A stretch of DNA of 64,000 bases from NCBI GenBank assembly GCA_936440205.1, contig OW387136.1, forward strand, positions 53,743,718 through 53,807,717, read 5' to 3'. Below the pieces are notes generated by a model, which was given only the letters and a program-made list of their open reading frames with translations, was not told the origin of the DNA and did no database searches. Below, piece by piece: positions 1 to 10,670 of this stretch (position 1 is the first letter of the stretch; every line of letters starts with the position of its first letter). Position numbers and translations under genes: made by a program. Source of the stretch: Lepidonotus clava (taxonomy: Eukaryota; Annelida; Polychaeta; Phyllodocida; Polynoidae).

Positions 1-150
1 TTGAAAAATAATATGACTGGTGGACAAGCTGAAGTTTAAATATTGGTGATTAAAGGAAAAATAACAAAAACCTTCACCATCGAAAAAAATGTATCAGAAC
101 ACAAAGAGTTACAGTTGGTGTCTACCCTTTCTGAAAAAAAGGCAGTCAGG

Positions 151-516
151 GACGTTCAGGAATTCCCACCAGGGGGCTCTGTCTGGGAAAAGGTCTATTT
201 TCCTATTCTGGTAACCGCCGCAGTCCCCAAGTTTAATCAGACTCTGAAGTCCGTCATCATGGGTGGGCTACAACCCAATTATTGGTACAAACTTTATTTT
301 TGACTGCCTGACCTTCTCGGCACAATCAGGTGGGACGTTCAGGAATTCCCGCCAGGGGGCTCTGTCTGGGAAAAGGTCTATTTTCCTATTCTGGTAACCG
401 CCGCAGTCCCCTAGTTTAATCAGATTCTGAAGTCTGGCCTCATGGGTGGGCTACAACCCAATTATTGGTACAAACTTTATTTTTGACTGCCTGACCTTCT
501 CGGCAGAATGAGGTGG
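151..516. repeat. 183-bp tandem duplication, two units
   Basis: Units 151-333 and 334-516 are nearly identical; each starts GACGTTCAGGAATTCCC and ends in AGGTGG after a CTCGGCA stretch. The unit is 183 bp, a multiple of three. The first unit reads as an open frame (43-303, 86 codons) that closes at its end. The matching frame in the second unit closes earlier, at VP-stop. I do not recognise the peptide (contains VWEKVYFPILV and QPNYWYKLYF). A recent segmental duplication is certain; coding is not supported. Confidence 0.85.
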
Positions 517-1257
517 TTCGGAAATTAAATCCACCTCGTCGTTCAAAGGTTTTCATCGATCTGGTTAAAAAAAGAGAGAACTTTCAAGGTTTCCAAGGTT
601 TCCAAGGTTACTTAAAATAGGTGTGACACATATGGGACTTTCTTCAATTTTTTCTTTCAAAGTACATATATGCAATAAACGTTTCTTACTTTGCTCGATT
701 AGACATAATATATCATCTTTCTAATTTCCGTAATGTTATAGGCATATAACTTTGTCTTACACTGTTAAGATGATATAATTATATCACAGGATGGATATAA
801 AGCTATTTTAACTGAGCCAGACTCAACAATAATGATTTTGAATTGGTTCCTCTTTATTTCCTTTTTTTGTTCATCCTTCAACACGCAGGATCGTTAAGTA
901 AGAGCAAGTATCAGTAAGGTGAATACAGTGCATATGGAAATTGAATTGGGCAGCTTACTCAGTCTTTAAGAAACTCTACAAATGTTGACATTTCGCCAAG
1001 AGACCACACAGTGAAAGTAATTACACTTTCTTTTTCCAATAATCATCCGCTCTTTCTTTTTTTAGTTGAAAGGCACGCATCGGTGCGAGGGAAGTGTTTT
1101 GAAATAAAAGAAGGTACTAATTTTCCACAGATTTCATCTTCTTTCTCGTTTGGAAAGCATACATGTAATTATATGAGCAATTGTATATCATAAAATGAAC
1201 GTTGACTTCTCCTTGGGATGACTTGCAAAAAGACACAGTATGATAAAATGATGCTAT
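517..1257. other. no gene recognised
   Basis: AT-rich sequence. The only structure seen is a short run of three TTTCCAAGG-like units near 580-611. No open frame with a recognisable domain. Confidence 0.6.
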
Positions 1258-1313
1258 CCCAGCCAAGGATTTTCTATATTATCATAACATTGCGGCAAAG
1301 TTCTGGCTGGTTC

Positions 1314-1317
<4 letters not shown>
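1258..1317 (+). mobile_element. Family A MITE copy 1, left part
   Basis: Begins CCCAGCCAAGG, the family A left terminus, and runs through the subterminal ATCATAACATTGCGGCAAAG and GGCTGGTTCTGTA motifs. It then stops at a poly-T run. The remainder of the same element resumes at 4723. The dinucleotide AT precedes it (1256-1257) and also follows the right end (5013-5014), matching the 2-bp target duplication seen at other copies. Confidence 0.85.
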
Positions 1318-1349
<32 letters not shown>

Positions 1350-4300
1350 AATAATTTATTGAGCGTCTTCACATTTACACATGATCTTCCAGACTGGATA
1401 ATATAATCTTTAGTATTGAATATATAGAAATAACAATGTCATTTGTGGTGATGCAGGTAAATGAATGGTGATGATGAGCATTTGGGTCTGTTATTCTCAG
1501 AGATCATTCCTGGTCAAATCCGTAAAGTCCTACAGATTTTCTTTACCATATTCTTAAATTTCACCTTAGTGGTTGCCTTCTGAACTTCATCAGAAAGCAT
1601 CTCCCACACCTTGATACCTCGTATCAATGGACTACGCAAATATACCTCATATTTACGTTTCTTCTTTTGTTTGAATTTCACCTTATTATAACTTCTCAAT
1701 CGAATATACGGTCTCTTATACTCAATATTCCGTCCCATCTTACTTTGTCTATACATAACACAACACAGATGTTCACATCTCCTCCTCTGTAAATATTGTA
1801 TGTCATATTTGGTATACAATTCCTCAATTTTCAGTGTTGGATGTGTATAATGATCTATATACAAAACAGCCTTTTCCTGTAGTTTCTCTAATTTAGAAAC
1901 CTTTCTTTTTGATGCACATTCAATTACAAAATCCGCATAGTCAAACAACGGCAGTATTGTTTGTTTGTAAATAATTTTCGCTATTTCTGCTGTGATATAA
2001 CACCGTAACTTACCTAATTGAAAGATTCTATAATTAACCTTATTATACTTTGCATCTAGAAATGCATCAAATGATAATTTGTTATCCACAATTACTCCTA
2101 GATAATTATACTCCCTTACATTTTCAAGGGCCGTATTTCCCAGTTTTATATTACAATCTCCTGTATATGTGTCCATCCTACCGCAATGCAACATATGTTT
2201 TGTTTTTGACACATTCACACTCAAACGGTTTAATGTACACCAATCAAACAGAATATTTAAGGAACATTGGTTATTGGAAAGTGCTTCACTGATTGATTCA
2301 TTCATAGTGTATATTATGGTGTCATCAGCATATAATATCAAATTACTCTTACAACTTAACATTTCAAATACCAAATCATTTATATACACAATAAACAAAA
2401 AAGGGCCTAGAATAGATCCTTGTGGTACCCCCATACTTATGCTTCCGATGTCTGATAGTACACCACCAACCTTTACAATCTGTTTTCTATTTTTGAAGTA
2501 ATTAATTAATATTTTCATTGAATTCTCATCTACACCATAAAGTGACAGTTTTTTACATAAAATTTCATGATCTAGGGTGTCGAAAGCCTTCTGATAGTCC
2601 ACAAATACTGAACTTGCAACTTTAAGATTGTCATGACTTTCATACAGAGACTGTATATATTCAAAAATAGCAGTTGATGTGCTAACATTTTTACGAAAAC
2701 CATGCTGATTGTAAAACAAAAGACCATTACATTCAAAATAATACATAAGCTGATCATATATTATCCTTTCTAGAACTTTACCTGGATATGGGAGTACAGA
2801 CACAGGTCTCCAGTCCCCTGCATTCAATGAAACCCTGCCCTTTGGTAATGGGGTCACGGTACCAAGTTTCCATTCATCTGGAAAAATACCTATTTGCAAA
2901 CATACATTTACAAGATGTGTTATCTCTACTATCATTTTTCTAAAGGCATCCCTCAGCAACCTTGAACTCAGATTGCTAACACATGATGATTTATTTATAG
3001 GCGTCATTTTTAACACATTTTCTACCATTTTGATTGTTACAAAATTAAAACTGAAATGCATACCTTTTAATAAATGAAAAAAATTTGATGCCCTCCAATC
3101 CTGAGAAAACTTGCCTGCCAAATTTATACCTACATTAATGTAGTAGTTGTTCATATAATTTGCAGCATCTTTACCCAAAAGTAAATTACCATCACTTCCA
3201 TTTATTGATTGAAACTGGGATTTAGACGCATGCTTTCCTATGTTTAGATTCTGGCCCATGTCCATCCAAAATTTCTTAGGATCCTTCTTAGATCCATTCA
3301 GAGTTTTTGTTATATATAGACGTTTACCTCTCAACATCAACCTCCTAGCCCTTTTCTTCGCCACTTTAAAACGATTCCAATCCTGAGTAGATTTGGTAAG
3401 AATTGCTGTTTTATACAACCTGTTTTTTTTAGTAATAGCAGATAATATAGTATCATCCATCCAGGTTGGAGTGTCTCGATATTTACGAGTCACTTTAAGT
3501 GGACAAATTTTATCAGCAGCACCATTCAGGATCTTTAGAATGATATCCCACATTACATTTGGGTCCTGTGCCTTCCAAAAAGACATCCATCTGTAGTCTC
3601 CTTCAACCAAAGAGGTAAATAGGTCAATATTGTAATTTTTATAAAATCTACGCTGTTCTCTCTCTAAACAGTGTTTCCCCCTTACTTTCTTTTTTATCAA
3701 GTATACTGGTAAATGGTCTGATATATTCAGTGTCAGTACTCCACTACCTACAATGTCCTTGATATTTGTAAAAATAAGGTCTATGGTGCTTTTCGTTCTA
3801 TTTGTTATTCTAGTAGGCTTAGATATTATTTGTTTCAGAAAATATTGTTTTTCCAAATTTTTTAAAGCTTTCACATTGGGGTCTTTTCGCTTAGCATAGT
3901 TTATATTAAAATCCCCTAATAAAATAACATCTCGTTTCATGTATTCTAAATTTCCATTGATTTTCTGTAAACTATTAGATATGACAGTTAAGCACTGTGT
4001 AACATTACCTGAGGGAGGTCTGTATACTAGGCCTATAAACAGCATCTTGTTTCCAGGTTTATGTACTTTTATCCACAGCTGTTCACAATCACAATCACAA
4101 TTGGATATTGATTTCAGTACCTCAACATAAGGCGCTAAGTCATTTTTGATATACATAATTAGTCCACCCCCTCTCTTGTAATGGCCATCTATTAGTATAT
4201 CCCGGTCCTGTCTTACAAACATGTACCCTGCTTGACTTAGCATATTGTCTGATACACGTGAATGTAACCAAGTCTCACATAAACCAATTATATGCACACC

Positions 4301-4722
4301 TGGAATGACGTGAAAGATTTCGTCTTGGTGCCTAAGGAGACTTCGTATGTTCAAATGAACTACTTTAAATCCCTTTTCAAAATTGACAGCCATTTAAAAA
4401 TTATTATAATGAATGGTGAAAATGACATGATGAATGACGTATATGGAGGACAGGGCCTATATAGGATGTCCTGTGGAGAGATGACACATCTATTTTTCAT
4501 GAGTGTCAGTGGATATTTCAATTTCTATCAGCTAATGATACTTAGTGACACTCCCTCCCGTTTCAAACCATTTATATCAGGATTTTGATATGACATCATA
4601 TTTGCATATAAATGTATATTCTGCTTAGTGTATAGCATACAGCATGTAGCATAGGCAGCAAGAGCCACTCTTATACTAGTTATACTGCATTTTAGCCTGA
4701 AACATATGAATTAATTTGATAA
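1318..4722 (-). mobile_element. CR1/Jockey-group LINE, inserted in a MITE
   Basis: On the minus strand the element has about 330 bp of 5' leader (4394-4722), one long frame (1514-4393), a 3' UTR of about 165 bp with AATAAA just before the end, and a 31-nt poly-A tail, seen as poly-T at 1318-1348. The element separates the two halves of a family A MITE. Compared with intact copies, about 6-7 bp of the MITE are missing at the junction and no target duplication is seen, so insertion seems to have gone with a small target deletion. No ORF1 is present, so the copy is either 5'-truncated or from a single-ORF lineage. The long intact frame and long A tail suggest a young copy. Confidence 0.9.
1514..4393 (-). 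CDS. LINE ORF2: endonuclease plus reverse transcriptase, 959 aa
   Basis: The protein nicks chromosomal DNA and copies its own RNA at the nick (target-primed reverse transcription). The N-terminal apurinic-like endonuclease shows HLNIRSL (residues 13-19), CETWL (39-43), VYRPPSG (123-129), GDFNI (160-164), STIDLIFTN (202-210) and the catalytic SDHLPV (225-230). The reverse transcriptase shows WRPVSVLP (about 528-535), NQHGFRK (562-568), the first catalytic Asp in AFDTLDHE (603-610), GVPQGSILGP (655-664) and the catalytic YADD (688-691). The following thumb-like region and basic C-terminus (KKKRKYEV) are typical of CR1/Jockey-group proteins. No RNase H or CCHC knuckle was seen. Length is normal for an ORF2 of this group. 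The chosen ATG lies just before the endonuclease fold (MAVNFEKGFKVVHLNIRS), so little is missing. Clade within the group (CR1, Jockey, Rex1, Crack, Daphne) is unresolved by eye. Confidence 0.95.
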   Translation of the reverse strand: MAVNFEKGFKVVHLNIRSLLRHQDEIFHVIPGVHIIGLCETWLHSRVSDNMLSQAGYMFVRQDRDILIDGHYKRGGGLIMYIKNDLAPYVEVLKSISNCDCDCEQLWIKVHKPGNKMLFIGLVYRPPSGNVTQCLTVISNSLQKINGNLEYMKRDVILLGDFNINYAKRKDPNVKALKNLEKQYFLKQIISKPTRITNRTKSTIDLIFTNIKDIVGSGVLTLNISDHLPVYLIKKKVRGKHCLEREQRRFYKNYNIDLFTSLVEGDYRWMSFWKAQDPNVMWDIILKILNGAADKICPLKVTRKYRDTPTWMDDTILSAITKKNRLYKTAILTKSTQDWNRFKVAKKRARRLMLRGKRLYITKTLNGSKKDPKKFWMDMGQNLNIGKHASKSQFQSINGSDGNLLLGKDAANYMNNYYINVGINLAGKFSQDWRASNFFHLLKGMHFSFNFVTIKMVENVLKMTPINKSSCVSNLSSRLLRDAFRKMIVEITHLVNVCLQIGIFPDEWKLGTVTPLPKGRVSLNAGDWRPVSVLPYPGKVLERIIYDQLMYYFECNGLLFYNQHGFRKNVSTSTAIFEYIQSLYESHDNLKVASSVFVDYQKAFDTLDHEILCKKLSLYGVDENSMKILINYFKNRKQIVKVGGVLSDIGSISMGVPQGSILGPFLFIVYINDLVFEMLSCKSNLILYADDTIIYTMNESISEALSNNQCSLNILFDWCTLNRLSVNVSKTKHMLHCGRMDTYTGDCNIKLGNTALENVREYNYLGVIVDNKLSFDAFLDAKYNKVNYRIFQLGKLRCYITAEIAKIIYKQTILPLFDYADFVIECASKRKVSKLEKLQEKAVLYIDHYTHPTLKIEELYTKYDIQYLQRRRCEHLCCVMYRQSKMGRNIEYKRPYIRLRSYNKVKFKQKKKRKYEVYLRSPLIRGIKVWEMLSDEVQKATTKVKFKNMVKKICRTLRI

Positions 4723-5012
4723 TTGTTATGTTCTTTTGATGACTCCCAATTATGTCGGTGCAACATACTGCTATGATGTTGCACTGTGATGTTATAAGAA
4801 CATTCTGATTATGTTCTTCAACCCAAACAGAATGTTCTGTTTTGGTTTTGTCCTAACCTAATGAAAAAATAATGTTATAATAACATTCTAATTTGGTGAG
4901 GTTAAAACCTCATCATCAATAATGTGATTGTTACGTGTCATCTTAGTAAGTAACAAACTGGCTAAAAAAGTATGGTCGCAGAACCTATTTGTTACGTCAC
5001 AAGCTGGCTGAG
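4723..5012 (+). mobile_element. Family A MITE copy 1, right part
   Basis: Resumes at TTGTTATGTTCTTTTGATGA and runs to the right terminus AAGCTGGCTGAG. It contains the family core in order: CTCCCAAT, TGCAACATACTGC, the TTATAAGAACATTCTG block, GTCCTAACCT, TGGTGAGG, TTAGTAAGTAACA and GTTACGTCAC. Together with 1258-1317 it makes one MITE of about 350 bp. Confidence 0.85.
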
Positions 5013-5014
5013 AT

Positions 5015-5980
5015 TGCATATTTCATCAATACACAGTATGATAACTTGAGTACAATGCTATTTGGGGGAAAGGGCATACAGCAATCTCCATAAAGTAAAG
5101 TGATATTTCCCTTGCACACAGTGGGGCATTTATAGAAGCATGACAGGCTTAGTGCTTGATTCATAGAAGACAAACAACAATTGCTATTCTCATTATCACA
5201 CCTGTTTCTCCGAAATAATTCATTTTTTTAATTTCTGCCTACCACGGATAGCTGATTCAAAGTATTTTAAGGACCTGCAGGCTAATTCAGACTGATTCTG
5301 TTGACAAGATCATTTGGAAAACCATAGGAAATTATCAAATGATTGTTATATATCCACTTACAATGAATGAATTTTCAAACAACTGAAGAATAATAAATAT
5401 ATATGGATACTGATTTCAAAAATAATGATTAATAATTTTTCACAATGTTAATCTATAAATTATTATAAAATTCATTACCATTTCCATACTAAAGCATTGG
5501 GTTTTGTCGAGATATTACCAAGAATGCATCCTGTTTTATGCTAACCTGCAGGTAAAACTCAAGAAACTGGATATCCAAGGTTGGGAGAATTGAATTCGAC
5601 GTCATCAAAAGTATGTGGTTTTCATGACATTCAGATAAACTTAGGACACCCTGAGGAAACCATTTCATTCAAACAAAATCAGTTTACAGACAATTAACGT
5701 TATATAGGGACTGTCTTAAAGCTTGTATGAATATGTACTGACGCGGATGGCTGGTGCATGCTCATGTAGGCTTTACAGTGTTAGGTTTAGAACAGCACAC
5801 GCTTTAGCCATAACTCTCTGTCAAAGTTACATTGTCACATTGGGTATCACTCAGGGTTGGATAAGGGTTGGAAAAAATAAAAATATAAGCCATCCTCATC
5901 TCCTAGAGTCAGGGTTACCGAAATGAGCAAAAACTGTATCTTACCATAGCCCACAATATTGCTAAAACACGATTTCTTAA
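5015..5980. other. no gene recognised
   Basis: AT-rich, apparently single-copy within the window. No repeats, RNA genes or recognisable domains were found. Confidence 0.55.
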
Positions 5981-6197
5981 GCCCCATACCCACTGGGACA
6001 CTTTTACACAGTCAGCCGACTGATTGGCACTAAAGTCGGCCGATTTTAGGGGTAGAACTGCCGACTTCAGTGCCGATTCAGATCAAACATGCACATTCGA
6101 ATATACTATACCTACAGGCGACCCTAAGAATTGGCCAATTCTCCCAGTTGCCCGTCACATGTCGCCCCTAAAGTTGCTTAGTGGATATGTGGCTTTA
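5981..6197. mobile_element. Family F MITE copy 1
   Basis: Left end GCCCCATACCCACTGGGACA and right end AGTTGCTTAGTGGATATGTG form imperfect inverted termini. The interior holds several inverted GTCGGC/GCCGAC words. Related copies lie at 9395-9655 and 48884-49194. Confidence 0.65.
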
Positions 6198-6563
6198 GAA
6201 TTTAAAAATTGACAGATTTGCATGTTTGTAACCAATCAAAATGTTGTATTTCAGGTCATAGTAGAGTTGGAGATGGCCTTTATAAAGGGATAACCATAGA
6301 AGGGGATAACCACACCAAACAGGTAGTTTTCAAACGGTGAAACAATTTAACGTCTTGCATTGGGTCCCGCTTTTGAATTGACTCTTCTACTGGGCTGAAT
6401 ATAATTCTGTAAACGGTTCTAGAAAATATGTATTAGATTTCGGCTCGGAAAAGTGATCGGAAGTGGGTGAAATTTGATGCTGTTTTCTTGCACAACAGTA
6501 CTTGATTTGAAAAAAAAAATTGTTGGCATCCCATTATGCGACTGGCCACCAATGACAATGGCC

Positions 6564-6850
6564 AGGCCCATAGCCAGCAGTGGTTGGGGTGGTTCATACG
6601 AACCCCCTCGTGGACGAACCCCCTTCTAAAATATCCGAACCCCCCCACCCAATAATGAATTGTTTTAATGTACATGTCCACACCAAGGGGTTCAAAGCAT
6701 GACGTAAAATCTCAAAGTCTTTTTTTTTGACATGTCAACTATGTCACAATATTAAGAATGCCCCCATTCACAAGAATATTCGAGCCCTATTATCAAAATA
6801 AAAAAAACACGACCCCCCCCCCCCCTCTGAAAAAAGCTGGCTACGGGCCT
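6564..6850. mobile_element. Family J MITE copy 1
   Basis: Terminal inverted repeat AGGCCCATAGCCAGC on the left against GCTGGCTACGGGCCT on the right (14 of 15 paired). The interior carries C-rich runs, including GAACCCCC words and a run near 6815. Similar ends are present at 13568 and 14520. No coding capacity, so non-autonomous. Confidence 0.7.
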
Positions 6851-7650
6851 TTTTTTTCTTTTGATAATATTTTTATTGTCGTCTTCAAACAATGTCTGAT
6901 CTTCCAGGCCTGATGGCATACCTCTCTGGATGCAGCATTGACATCTGGCCTTCTGAAATGGATAACCATAGGAATGGATAATCATACAAAACAGGTAGTA
7001 CAATAGGACACCACCAGCTGGTTCTGATCAGGGGCTCTGACAGCTCAGAGACTGGCCCTTTAAGGCCTGTTTTTCACCTGATTCACCACCACTTGTTGAT
7101 GAAACCTTAGATTGCATTCTCCCCAGGAACCACCACTCTATTGTCTCAAGGTAAGAGGAGGTGGGGTACATATAGAGGAAAAAAAGGTATCCCCAACTGC
7201 TGTTACTCTCCCCTTTCAGGTGGGTTTGTAAATAGGAGGGGAGGAATGCGTGGTTTTTGCCCTGCCAATCTGAGGTACCCATTCAATAAGCCACAATCTG
7301 TCCCCATGTCAAAGTCCACTGTTCCTGCTCAGGGCCGCAGAAACAGGGGCCTATCAGAAATATTTGAGTAAGATAATGATGTTTTGAGCTGTCAGGTGGG
7401 TAGAATAGATTGCTCTGGGAGCTCTGGAGCAGGCCAGGCGTTAGGTTTGGGCCATAAATCCTGAAATGATACGTGTAGTGTGTTGAGTCGAATAGGGAAG
7501 ACTAGATGGCAGACACAGGACAAATAATGGAGTTTTTATATATTCCTATCGGTTTCTTGGTGCAGTACTTTACATCAGTCACTTGTGAGAGGAGGAAAGG
7601 CGGGGAGGGGGGTACTTTTATGTCAAAAATGGCTGACGCTAGCCTATATA
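6851..7650. other. no gene recognised
   Basis: T-rich start and mixed unique sequence. The string CATTGTCTCAAGGTAAG-like near 7140 recurs inverted near 11713, hinting at an unclassified repeat. Nothing else seen. Confidence 0.4.
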
Positions 7651-7895
7651 CTATAATACGAAGGACTGCGAGGGGTGTCCGAAGGTGGCTGTACAACCCA
7701 TAGGGGTTTGTCACATACCAAGGGTGACGCCCGAGGTTTGTACAATCCTCATGGGTTATCTGGCTACCCATGGATTACGAAAAAGGTCATTCTTTATTTT
7801 ATCACCCAACCATAAGGAAAAATATGTTAAAAAGCATGAAAATGATGAGCGGTACATATGGTCTGTCAATATGCCCCTGATGCGGGTGATAAAAA
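7651..7895 (+). mobile_element. Family B element, half copy
   Basis: Matches the left arm of family B: GAAGGACTGCGAGG, GTACAACCCATAGGGG, an ACGCCCGAGG segment, TTTATTTTATCACCCAA and GCGGGTGATAAA. Only one arm of the palindrome seen at 38009-38848 is present. Confidence 0.65.
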
Positions 7896-7926
7896 CAATT
7901 ATTTTAGGATACACTGATACTCTGGC

Positions 7927-7927
7927 C

Positions 7928-7969
<42 letters not shown>

Positions 7970-7988
7970 ATGTGTGCGTGTGTGTGTG

Positions 7989-8025
<37 letters not shown>

Positions 8026-8029
8026 CATA
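7927..8029. repeat. (TA)n-(TG)n-(TA)n microsatellite
   Basis: A TA run, then TG/TGCG repeats, then a second TA run. The TA arms can pair across the TG block. Open frames on both strands here come from the repeat. Confidence 0.95.
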
Positions 8030-8091
8030 TTGTATTGAGTGTATACATGTATAGCTTATTGCATAACCAGTTAAATGTACGAAAAGCTCCA

Positions 8092-8149
8092 GTCAGAATG
8101 GAAATGGAAAGAGATTTTGAGTCAGAATGGAAATGGAAAGAGATTTTTC
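8092..8149. repeat. 29-bp tandem duplication
   Basis: GTCAGAATGGAAATGGAAAG begins at 8092 and again at 8121, giving two near-perfect 29-bp units. Confidence 0.9.
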
Positions 8150-8168
8150 AAATGATAAAGCATCTCTG

Positions 8169-8205
8169 CTGGGTGGCACAGATGCCTAATCTGAAAGCCA
8201 CCCAG
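8169..8205. repeat. short hairpin
   Basis: CTGGGTGGC (8169-8177) pairs perfectly with GCCACCCAG (8197-8205) over a 19-nt loop. No flanking gene explains it. Confidence 0.6.
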
Positions 8206-9394
8206 TCAAAAATAAAAATGTTTTGAAAAAAAGACAACATAAAATGTCAATAACTCAACTCCCATAAATTATTTGTTAGTGTCCTCAAATTTCCTCTAAT
8301 CCATTCTATATCTCCCTTAAGTGTAACCAAAACTCCCTGTCAAAACTATTGTGAATGATCCTAAAGTGATGCCAAAAACCAGAGAAAGCAACCTACAACT
8401 TATGTAGATGCATAACCAAAACTCCTTTAAACCGGCCTAAAACATCTGAAAGTGAAACAAATATCCCTGTAAATCATCCTTAAACTCCTGTAAGTGAAAC
8501 CATAATCCCAAAGTTATGGGTCAAGGGACACTGGGATTTAGGAAACATAGACTCACAAATATTCTGGGTCAGGTTTTTAATTTTGCATCAATTGGGATGG
8601 ATATGTCCTTTACATTGGGAACAAAAACATAATGATACCTTCCCTTTTATAAGATATTACAGTTTAAATACCATGCTAGCATATTTTTAGCTTTACAATT
8701 TAGCACTATCGCCATATAAAGTTTCATCCAGTAATTGTCCAATGCCATACCTTGAAGTGACAGACGCATTTCCAAGAGTTACAAAGTCAAAAACCTGACC
8801 TTTTCCCCTATTACATAAAGAAACAAACCTTGGTCCATTTTTCTGTGAGTGTTTTTTCTAGGCGGAGTGCCCCCCCCCCCCCCCCCCCCGCACACACACA
8901 TCCCTGTCAAGGTCAGAGGACTGATGTCATATGTCATGGTCCTTTGTCGAACCAGGTGAAGAACTAGGATGGACAAAAGATTTCGAGTCCTCTTAAATTC
9001 GCAGCAGCCTGGCGTAGATTGAACACATGGGCCGTAATGTTGACACGCGGATTCCGCCCTTAACCTATGGGGCGCCGAATGACAACTGGGACTTTCATTG
9101 ATACATTTCGTCGTTTTTTCTTTTCACGCTGGCCAACTTTAAATTTGAATGAGAAAATATGTATGAAAATCAGAAGAACTCTGGATCGACACAATAACGC
9201 TTGGACAGTCAAGCGGTGTGAATAAATTAACTTTGTCAAGATTTTTTTAGGCAAAAGAAAATGTATGTCTGTACTGATAACCAAACATCTGTGTAGTGCT
9301 ATTAGCCTGATTAATTTCTGGGCATGCATGGAGGAGTAAAAGGCATGTCCTTCTGATACCACAGTTCATAAACCCACATATCAAAGTTATTCTT
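8206..9394. other. no gene recognised; 20-nt C run
   Basis: Mostly AT-rich unique sequence. A pure C run occupies 8870-8889 and is followed by a short CA repeat. No coding or RNA features recognised. Confidence 0.5.
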
Positions 9395-9655
9395 AGGCTC
9401 CATACCCACTAAACGATCTGACCATTGATGGGCAACATCCGACTGGGCAAATTGTCGTCGTCATCGCAGGGCGACTGTAATATCTAGCAAGTTTGATATT
9501 TTACCGACGTTTTTGTCGGCGATCACGTTGCCTGTCACCAGTCGGCCAGAACGTGGAGTTGCCCGGTGATCTTTAGTTGCCTGGTGATTTTACTGCTGAT
9601 TCTCCCGGTCGGCTGTCGCCCATTGCCTCTAAGTTGTTTAGTGGGTATGGCCCTT
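9395..9655. mobile_element. Family F MITE copy 2
   Basis: Best-preserved family F copy. The left end GGCTCCATACCCACTAAACG pairs with the right end TTTAGTGGGTATGGCCC. The interior is rich in GTCG/CGAC words. No coding frame. Confidence 0.75.
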
Positions 9656-10199
9656 TAATTGTACCCATCATATTGTGAAGTGAATCAGAATTCACCACAT
9701 CACAGTTTGCACGTCATATTAAGCTAGAGTTTTGATAAAAGCTAGAGAAGCTGAATGTAAGAAGGAAACATGGGAGGCAGGACCCATGGAACCATGTTAG
9801 ACTACACTGCGGCTGGGGGGCTGCGGAAAGACTGATCCACTGACGGGGGCATTCGAAAACCATTGAGAATCAAAGCTGCATGGAAAATGTAAGGAGAGGA
9901 GCTTGATGATATGCGATACCCAAAGTGAACACCATTTATGTGTAAAACTATTACATATAAATGAAGTTCACTTTGGGCAAACGTTTGCAGCATTCCTCAC
10001 ATCAATTGGAGCTTTACAGTATGGACATGTCAAAAATGTTTCTTGTTATACGTATTGCCCTGATATACTGTTACTAAAATCTCGAGTCTAAAGTATCAAT
10101 TCATCCAAATATCATATGTGAGAGAACGTAGAGGAAATGACAAAGCAACATTGCCTTTATGTTTATCTAGGTTTGCTGTCATTGTCTCCTGTAGTCTGA
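9656..10199. other. no gene; one strong hairpin
   Basis: At 9919-9977, CCCAAAGTGAAC...TTTATGTGT pairs with ACATATAAATGA..GTTCACTTTGGG. The 24-nt inner arms match at 21 positions around a loop of about 9 nt. The size is near the lower limit for a microRNA precursor, but it could be the middle of a small foldback MITE. The rest is unremarkable. Confidence 0.5.
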
Positions 10200-10392
10200 C
10201 AGGGACTTTTCTTAAATTCGACATGCGACATCAGGGCGTAATGACGCAGAAGACGGGGCAAAAATCATAGTACACGGGACATGAGCATTTCTTAAATTCA
10301 ACATGGGACATAGGGATAAATAAGCGACAAAGACATGCGACATTGATGATTTTTAAATTCGACATGCTACATAGGGACCCCCCCCCCCCCCC
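10200..10392. repeat. Family N repeat cluster 1
   Basis: The motif CTTAAATTCGACATGCGACA recurs in variants at about 10212, 10293 and 10352, ending in an ACATAGGGACCC border and a C run. The same motif set is found at 12431-12592 and, inverted, at 18236-18460. Confidence 0.65.
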
Positions 10393-10464
10393 ATGCAGAC
10401 TCCTCACCTAGGCCCAATGCATTCATTGTCTTTTCGTTTTGTTGGTCGTGATCTGGGTATTACC

Positions 10465-10670
10465 ACACCGGTCGGGGGATAACACAGGTCCTTCCTTGGC
10501 CGCCATGTTGGCCGCCATGTTTGGTAGTCACATACACGGACGCCACGCCTCATGGGACGCCGAGCCGTCACGCCGTGCAGCAGACGACATTCAGAACGCT
10601 TTTCCCGCCTTTTTACGGTTTCACGGTTTTCCCTCGCGCCGCGGCGCTTTACTTGGAAACAATGCGTTCT
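10465..10670. promoter_or_regulatory. CpG-rich block with two YY1-like sites
   Basis: The GC-rich island contrasts with its AT-rich flanks. GCCGCCATGTT occurs twice in 24 bp (10501-10524), which is the YY1 consensus AANATGGCGGC on the minus strand. In animal promoters such sites often sit at the start of a transcript and include its ATG. A minus-strand frame of 31 codons starting MAANMAAKEGPV (10518 down to 10423) would fit a first exon, but no splice partner is visible. A promoter is inferred only. Confidence 0.3.

Noticed and set aside
8041-8226. Open frame continuing from the TA/TG microsatellite
   Set aside because: The frame exists because of the microsatellite and a 29-bp duplication; no protein features.
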